Below are positions 63,271 through 64,000 of a stretch of DNA of 64,000 bases, one piece after another (within the stretch, counting starts at the first letter, position 1; each line of letters starts with the position of its first letter). The notes beneath the pieces are model-generated. The model was given only the letters and a program-made list of their open reading frames with translations, searched no databases and was not told where the DNA came from. Location: positions 109,501 through 173,500 of the forward strand of contig NZ_CP019437.1 in NCBI RefSeq assembly GCF_001940525.2. Direction: 5' to 3'. This DNA is from Thioclava nitratireducens. Lineage in GTDB: Bacteria > Pseudomonadota > Alphaproteobacteria > Rhodobacterales > Rhodobacteraceae. Both the position numbers and the translations under genes were made by a program.

Positions 63271-64000
63271 TCAGGTCATCGCGTTGAGGATCAGGTAGAA
63301 CACCGCCGAGAGCGCGGCCGAGGCCGGGACGGTCACGATCCATGCCGTGGCAACAGTCATCATATGCGAGCGGCGCACCAGTAGGCGGCGTTTGCGCTCT
63401 TCCGGCGGGACGGGTTTGCCCTTGCGGGTGCCCAGCTCACGCGCGCGTTTCTCGGCGTGCCACTCGCGGTAGAAACCCACGCCGAAGATGCCGCCGACCG
63501 CGATATGCGTCGAGGAGACCGGCAGACCCAGCCAGGACGCCACGATCACCGTGATTGCCGCCGACAGCGCCACGCAATAGGCGCGCATCGGGTTGAGCTT
63601 GGTGATCTCGTTGCCGACGAGGCGGATCAGCTTGGGCCCGAACAGCAACAGACCGAAAGAGATGCCAAGCGCACCCACGGCCATCACCCAGAACGGGATG
63701 TCGACCTGCGCCGCGATATCGCCCTGCTCCACCGTGTGCACGATGGCGGCGAGCGGACCCACCGCATTGGCGACGTCATTCGCACCATGGGCGAAGCTCA
63801 GCAGCGCAGCAGAGACGACGAGCGGCAGGCCGAACAGCGTCTTGAGGGACTTCTTGCGATTCTCCATCCCCTCGGATTGGCGGCGGATCATCGGGATCGT
63901 GATCAGCCAGCCCACAAGACCGACGACGAGCCCGATCAGGACGGCCTCGACGATCGTGATCTTGAACAGGTGCTTCAGGCCTTTGAGCGCGAGATAGGCA
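63271..64000 (-). CDS. PiT-family inorganic phosphate transporter, C-terminal part
   Basis: The minus-strand frame is open from the window edge to a TGA at 63271-63273, giving about 242 residues. It contains the PiT repeat signature LSFAHGANDVANAVGPLAA and the second-half SWLGLPVSSTHIAVGGIFGVGF. A charged loop and two final helices follow. The N-terminal half lies beyond 64000. It is a low-affinity phosphate importer coupled to H+ or Na+. Confidence 0.9.
   Translation of the reverse strand, partial: AYLALKGLKHLFKITIVEAVLIGLVVGLVGWLITIPMIRRQSEGMENRKKSLKTLFGLPLVVSAALLSFAHGANDVANAVGPLAAIVHTVEQGDIAAQVDIPFWVMAVGALGISFGLLLFGPKLIRLVGNEITKLNPMRAYCVALSAAITVIVASWLGLPVSSTHIAVGGIFGVGFYREWHAEKRARELGTRKGKPVPPEERKRRLLVRRSHMMTVATAWIVTVPASAALSAVFYLILNAMT

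Overview
The window is chromosomal core sequence from an alphaproteobacterium of the Rhodobacterales (Paracoccaceae/Roseobacter-Rhodobacter type). The basis is the high GC, the third-position GC bias, and family-typical genes: membrane-bound ferritin mbfA behind an Irr-like box, serC-serA with an upstream leader, DUF6478-like proteins, and the MerR/acyl-CoA dehydrogenase/GST/thiolase/FadJ beta-oxidation cluster. Individual proteins recall Thioclava and relatives, but the genus cannot be fixed from the sequence alone. I see no rRNA, tRNA, CRISPR array, insertion sequence or prophage. The window opens inside a ferredoxin-reductase-type gene and closes inside a PiT phosphate transporter gene.

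Layout. 1-5.8 kb: rsmD, a HAD phosphatase, map, a CinA-type protein, a GNAT acetyltransferase, an OmpA-family protein and a LysR regulator. 6-8 kb: 2,4-dienoyl-CoA reductase. 8.2-11.3 kb: gatC-gatA followed by an excalibur lipoprotein and a cell-wall amidase. 11.5-20.8 kb: a UPF0173 hydrolase, two paralogous MerR regulators, then an acyl-CoA dehydrogenase, small proteins, a GST, a thiolase and a FadJ-type multifunctional enzyme. The second MerR promoter and the GST promoter share an identical 15-bp site, which suggests one regulon for the whole fatty-acid block. 20.9-25.4 kb: a Hint-domain protein without the usual cysteine, a sulfotransferase, an acyl-CoA synthetase and two proteins of unknown function. 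25.6-32.5 kb: a minus-strand YnjBCD/YnjF-type ABC transporter locus whose permease is frameshifted, headed by a fusion of a VTT (DedA/TVP38-like) membrane domain with a flavoprotein disulfide reductase.

32.7-39.8 kb: amino-sugar genes (GlcNAc kinase, nagA) and the serine pathway (serB, serC, serA) around a glycosyltransferase. 39.8-47.5 kb: a metallophosphoesterase, a persulfide-dioxygenase-like MBL protein behind an SqrR/BigR-like operator, an acetyl-CoA acetyltransferase, a hybrid histidine kinase, recQ and yggT. 47.6-56.1 kb: a thioesterase-like protein, an MFS exporter, mepA, a phytase-like esterase, a VUT transporter, an intergenic structured RNA candidate with a very strong ribosome-binding site and two intrinsic terminators, a cytochrome c, and xseB-ispA-dxs for isoprenoid precursors. 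56.1-64 kb: a HAD hydrolase, YaiI, S-formylglutathione hydrolase, an AEC transporter, mbfA divergent from a 54-residue exported peptide gene with three tandem operators, trhO, pncA-pncB and the PiT transporter.

Most coding content is ordinary housekeeping and catabolism. The less explained signals are intergenic: the 52.15-52.42 kb RNA candidate, the mbfA/peptide control region, the shared MerR-regulon operator, a tandem 26-bp repeat at 21.74 kb, a perfect 21-bp stem at 24.24 kb, and a 3'-end element family seen three times in the same orientation relative to the preceding stop codon.
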